Assembly: GCA_017484235.1 (NCBI GenBank)
Contig: JAFUTM010000131.1
Span: 1 to 9,980, forward strand
Origin: Selenomonadaceae bacterium
Lineage (GTDB): Bacteria; Bacillota; Negativicutes; Selenomonadales; Selenomonadaceae
Direction: 5' to 3'
DNA: 9,980 bases
The notes beneath the pieces were generated by a model. That model worked only from the letters and a program-made list of their open reading frames with translations, was not told where the DNA came from and searched no databases. Positions 7,826-9,980 of this stretch are shown here, one piece after another (position 1 is the first letter of the stretch; each line of letters begins with the position of its first letter). The translations under genes and the position numbers were made by a program.

Positions 7826-8629
7826 TTATAACGCTTCGTATATAATTAAAATATTTCCAATAAGAATTTTATCACCGTGCTTCAATTCTTGTTTATCAAT
7901 CAGTTTTTTATTAATAAATGTGCCATTTAAACTGTTGGCGTCATTGAGAAAATGCCGGTGTTTATCATAAGATATATAAGCGTGTACTCTGGATATTCCC
8001 TCATCGTTAAAGACCAAATCATTGCTGTCTTTTCGCCCGATATAAATAGTCTTTTCACCCAATGTAAATTGAACTTTTCCATCGCTGTTATCATTATCAA
8101 AAGTTAGTGTGGCAATCTCATATTCTATTTGACGCGCAGGCGAGGTCTTCATCGACAAAGGGAAAGTATCTTTGTCGGCGATAATCGTCTGTTCACCTTC
8201 CTTAACGATAGTATTTTCCACTAACGTCTTTGATAATACATCATTTTCCAGATTAATAGTATCTTCATTAACTGTCGATTCATCTATATATTTAGATTTT
8301 ATTAAAATTACTTCATTGCAGTCGGTCATCTTTTCAATTCTAACTGATAAATTGCCCTTCATAAAACAATTTTCACGAATGATTTTGCGTTCCACTGTTT
8401 CATACAAGGCTTTAATGATGCGAGCTGCCGAGAGTCTATGACAGTCTTCCTCACATAAAAAAATTGTATAATCATTTGGAACAAAAATGCCTTCATCGGT
8501 TTCTGTTTCCTGTTTAACCACTTCGCGCTCAAGTGCTTTTATTAAAGCCGAAGGTTCGACTGATCCGCGCTTTTGAAACAGACTGGCAATTTGACCTGTT
8601 ATAGCCGATTCAAATTTTGAAAATCCCAA
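7826..8629 (-). CDS. DUF3662 and FHA domain protein (FhaA-like)
   Basis: A 267-residue cytoplasmic protein with two domains. Residues 1 to about 115 match the DUF3662 domain found at the N-terminus of FhaA-type proteins: MGFSKFESAITG at the start, then ALIKALEREVV and VPNDYTIFL. Residues about 180-265 are a forkhead-associated domain, which binds phosphothreonine peptides; its key residues are visible as GR (198-199), SR.H (213-216) and N.T within NSLNGTF (about 232-238). The linker between them (about 120-175) is acidic and Thr-rich and could be phosphorylated. The start is a TTG at 8629 with a near-perfect AAGGAGG nine bases upstream; the next residues fit the DUF3662 family exactly, which supports it. 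It sits between ftsX (27-base gap) and the phosphatase. FhaA of actinobacteria is a substrate and partner of PknB at the cell wall; the same role here is an inference. Confidence 0.92.
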   Translation of the reverse strand: MGFSKFESAITGQIASLFQKRGSVEPSALIKALEREVVKQETETDEGIFVPNDYTIFLCEEDCHRLSAARIIKALYETVERKIIRENCFMKGNLSVRIEKMTDCNEVILIKSKYIDESTVNEDTINLENDVLSKTLVENTIVKEGEQTIIADKDTFPLSMKTSPARQIEYEIATLTFDNDNSDGKVQFTLGEKTIYIGRKDSNDLVFNDEGISRVHAYISYDKHRHFLNDANSLNGTFINKKLIDKQELKHGDKILIGNILIIYEAL

Positions 8630-8656
8630 AAATAACTACCTCCTTTGTAAAAATTG

Positions 8657-9544
8657 TTATACTTGTAAGAAGCGTTTTAGCGAAACGGTACTGCCAACTA
8701 TGCCGATTGCCATTCCAGATATTATAAGTGCAATTGTAAAATAATTTATAAATGGATATTGAGGTATAAGCGGCAGAAAGGCCAGCGTATCGTAAATTTT
8801 GGCGGTCATCGCTGCATAAAAACTTCTAATTGCGAGAGCAGATAATAATCCGCCAATAAATCCTAAAGTCATACCTTCTAATATAAATGGTATACGGATA
8901 AACCAGTCGGTTGCTCCAACATATTTCATTATAGCAATTTCCCTGCGTCTTGCAAAGACGGTAAGGCGAATTGTATTTGAAATTATAAAAATCGTTGCGC
9001 CCGTCAGCAGAACCAGCAGCAAAAATGCAAACATTCTGACCAGCCTGGTTGCTTCAAATAAGTTAGCGGCAACGTCCTGTCCATATCTTGCCTCGTCCAC
9101 ACCGTATAGGTCTGCAATCGCTGCTGCCGTTGGCTGCACCTGCTCAGGTTTTGTAACTGTGACTTCATAGAAATTTGGCAATGGATTAGTATCGCCCAGT
9201 GCATCCAATATATATTTTTGATCGCCAAGTCGTTCTTTAAGCCGTTTAAGTGCTTCATCGCGTGTGACATATTCTATTTTTGAAATACTTTTCATTTCGT
9301 GCAGCATTTTTTCAATTTCAACTCGACCTTCTTTTGTCACGGCGTCATTTAGATATGCAGTGATCTGAACTTGAGATTCTACCTCAGAGGCCATTCGCGT
9401 CATATTTAAAACTATCAGCAAAAATACGCCGAGCACAAAGAGCGAAACCGTTACTGTACCAATAGAAACAAAAGTCATCCAGCGATTCCTTATCAGTGAA
9501 GTGCTTACTTCGTGAACAAAATATTCCAGTGTTTGTGTCTTCAT
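8657..9544 (-). CDS. ftsX: Cell division protein FtsX (membrane subunit of FtsEX)
   Basis: A 295-residue membrane protein with the FtsX layout: cytoplasmic N-terminus, one membrane helix at about 24-47, a large outer loop (about 48-165), then three helices at about 171-193, 218-240 and 267-287. The signature cytoplasmic stretch FARRREIAIMKYVGATDW (197-214) is present, as is NPLPNFYEV (120-128) in the loop. With the ATPase FtsE it forms an ABC-type complex that does not transport but activates peptidoglycan hydrolases during division or elongation. The ATG has a GGAG site 6 bases upstream. FtsE is normally encoded just before FtsX, often overlapping it; no FtsE coding sequence is present in the 436 bases upstream within this window. 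A good promoter lies about 40 bases upstream of the start, and the DUF3662-FHA gene follows after 27 bases. Confidence 0.96.
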   Translation of the reverse strand: MKTQTLEYFVHEVSTSLIRNRWMTFVSIGTVTVSLFVLGVFLLIVLNMTRMASEVESQVQITAYLNDAVTKEGRVEIEKMLHEMKSISKIEYVTRDEALKRLKERLGDQKYILDALGDTNPLPNFYEVTVTKPEQVQPTAAAIADLYGVDEARYGQDVAANLFEATRLVRMFAFLLLVLLTGATIFIISNTIRLTVFARRREIAIMKYVGATDWFIRIPFILEGMTLGFIGGLLSALAIRSFYAAMTAKIYDTLAFLPLIPQYPFINYFTIALIISGMAIGIVGSTVSLKRFLQV

Positions 9545-9584
9545 TTAAATCTCCGTATAAATACAATTAATCAACATTTGACAT

Positions 9585-9613
9585 ATTATATCATTAAGTT
9601 GCCAAAGTATCAA
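9585..9613 (-). promoter_or_regulatory. Sigma-A-type promoter for ftsX and the genes after it
   Basis: On the - strand, TTGATA (9608-9613; 5 of 6 to consensus) and a perfect TATAAT (9585-9590) are separated by exactly 17 bases. Transcription would begin near 9578, giving a leader of about 35 bases before the ftsX ATG. It probably serves ftsX, the FHA gene and the phosphatase. Confidence 0.7.
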
Positions 9614-9662
9614 CAATCATATATTAATGCTCGTGAATATTCAATGATTTAAATATAAAAAT

Positions 9663-9689
9663 AAAGCAGGCGGCAGAACCTGCTTTTTT
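9663..9689. terminator. Intrinsic terminator hairpin, possibly bidirectional
   Basis: A perfect 8-base stem, AAAGCAGG (9663-9670) and CCTGCTTT (9679-9686), encloses an 8-base loop. On the + strand it runs into a TTTTTT tract; on the - strand the stem is followed by ATTTTTAT, so it may stop transcription both ways. On the - strand it would isolate ftsX from anything upstream, which fits ftsX having its own promoter just downstream. Confidence 0.7.
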
Positions 9690-9729
9690 AATTCGTGTAT
9701 TCAATTAAATTTAACCTAAATGCGTGAGA

Positions 9730-9760
9730 AAAGTTCTACTTCTATAAGTGGTGGGACTTT
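9730..9760 (+). repeat. Imperfect hairpin resembling an IS200/IS605 end
   Basis: AAAGTTCTACT (9730-9740) can pair along all 11 positions with GGTGGGACTTT (9750-9760) if G-T pairs are allowed, leaving a 9-base loop; an inner ACTT/AAGT stem is an alternative. Imperfect subterminal hairpins of this kind, lying beside tnpB, are typical of IS200/IS605 element ends recognised by the TnpA transposase as single-stranded DNA. No TnpA gene is visible. Assignment to an element end is inferred from shape and neighbourhood only. Confidence 0.35.
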
Positions 9761-9832
9761 TGGTTGGATATGCCAACAGCCTTCGTTGTACTGCATACTT
9801 GAACGAAGTTGAGAGACTTCGACCAACTAAAA
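9758..9832 (+). repeat. Nested inverted repeats with alternative pairings
   Basis: TTTTGGTTGG (9758-9767) pairs with CCAACTAAAA (9823-9832) with one G-T pair. Inside, CTTCGTT (9781-9787) pairs perfectly with AACGAAG (9802-9808). The segment CGAAGT (9804-9809) can instead pair perfectly with ACTTCG (9816-9821), so two mutually exclusive folds exist. No gene explains this stretch. It could be part of a mobile-element end or an old guide-RNA (omega-RNA) region. The rest of 9545-9854, about 310 bases without a gene, holds only the promoter, terminator and hairpins listed. Confidence 0.5.
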
Positions 9833-9854
9833 AACGCGCCACTATTATTGATAA

Positions 9855-9980
9855 GTAGCAAAATATGCCCAAATGAATCTGAATAAGGCATTTGAGAATC
9901 ACAAGAAAAATCCAAAACACTTCGGTAAACCGCAATTCAAAAGCCGCAAAAATCGACAATCTTACTCAACAAACTATCAA
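9855..9980 (+). pseudogene. TnpB-like reading frame (IS200/IS605 type), 5'-truncated, runs off the window
   Basis: After an in-frame stop at 9852-9854 the frame reads VAKYAQMNLNKAFENHKKNP, then KHFGKPQFKSRKNRQSYSTN, and is open to the window edge. This matches the part of TnpB proteins about 75-110 residues from their start, where a ...NLDKAFKNFF(K)NPKHFGKPKFKSK...SYTTN-type block is typical. TnpB is an RNA-guided nuclease encoded by IS200/IS605 transposons. The family's first ~75 residues (usually beginning with a YKFRIYPT-type stretch) are not found in any + frame upstream, so the 5' end is lost or badly shifted; the ATG at 9873 is not the family start. Upstream, another frame ends IIDK at the stop at 9855-9857, so a one-base deletion there is possible. 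Whether the 3' part is intact cannot be seen. Confidence 0.75.

Noticed and set aside
9711..9959. An 82-codon open frame on the - strand over the tnpB remnant
   Set aside because: It overlaps the hairpins and the + strand TnpB match and has no recognisable protein features or good ribosome site.

Overview
The window looks like chromosomal DNA of a low- to moderate-GC Firmicute-type bacterium. The reasons are strong AGGAGG-type ribosome binding sites, frequent TTG/GTG starts, a PASTA-type Ser/Thr kinase with a PP2C phosphatase, and a FakA/YloV-type fatty-acid kinase. A DUF3662-FHA protein plus an OPT-family transporter would suit the Negativicutes (Selenomonas-like), but that placement is an inference.

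Layout: at the left edge a + strand gene runs in from outside (FakA/YloV-like, 3' part, 1-978). Everything from about 1033 to 9544 is on the - strand. In transcription order it is ftsX, a DUF3662-FHA protein, a PP2C phosphatase, an OPT-family transporter, a small secreted protein, a secreted TPR protein and a PASTA Ser/Thr kinase, which converges on fakA. The right edge (9545-9980) holds a good sigma-A-type promoter for ftsX, a hairpin terminator, a block of strong secondary structure and the start of a 5'-truncated TnpB (IS200/IS605-type) reading frame that leaves the window.

How it fits together: kinase, phosphatase and phosphothreonine-binding FHA protein form a complete Ser/Thr phosphorylation module, and they share a strand with FtsX, the membrane subunit that controls cell-wall hydrolases. 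This points to cell-wall or division signalling. Two arrangements are unusual. First, phosphatase and kinase, usually adjacent, are separated by about 4.3 kb holding a transporter and two AT-rich genes for exported proteins of unknown function. Second, ftsX has its own promoter and no ftsE directly upstream; a terminator and mobile-element debris lie there instead. A dense inverted/direct repeat (6963-7060) fills the gap between phosphatase and transporter and probably splits the strand into at least two transcription units.

No RNA genes, CRISPR arrays or complete mobile elements are visible. I found no clearly new system. The most interesting parts are the two secreted proteins between phosphatase and kinase, the kinase's odd features (HCD catalytic loop, long Ser-rich outer tail) and the structured DNA beside the tnpB remnant.
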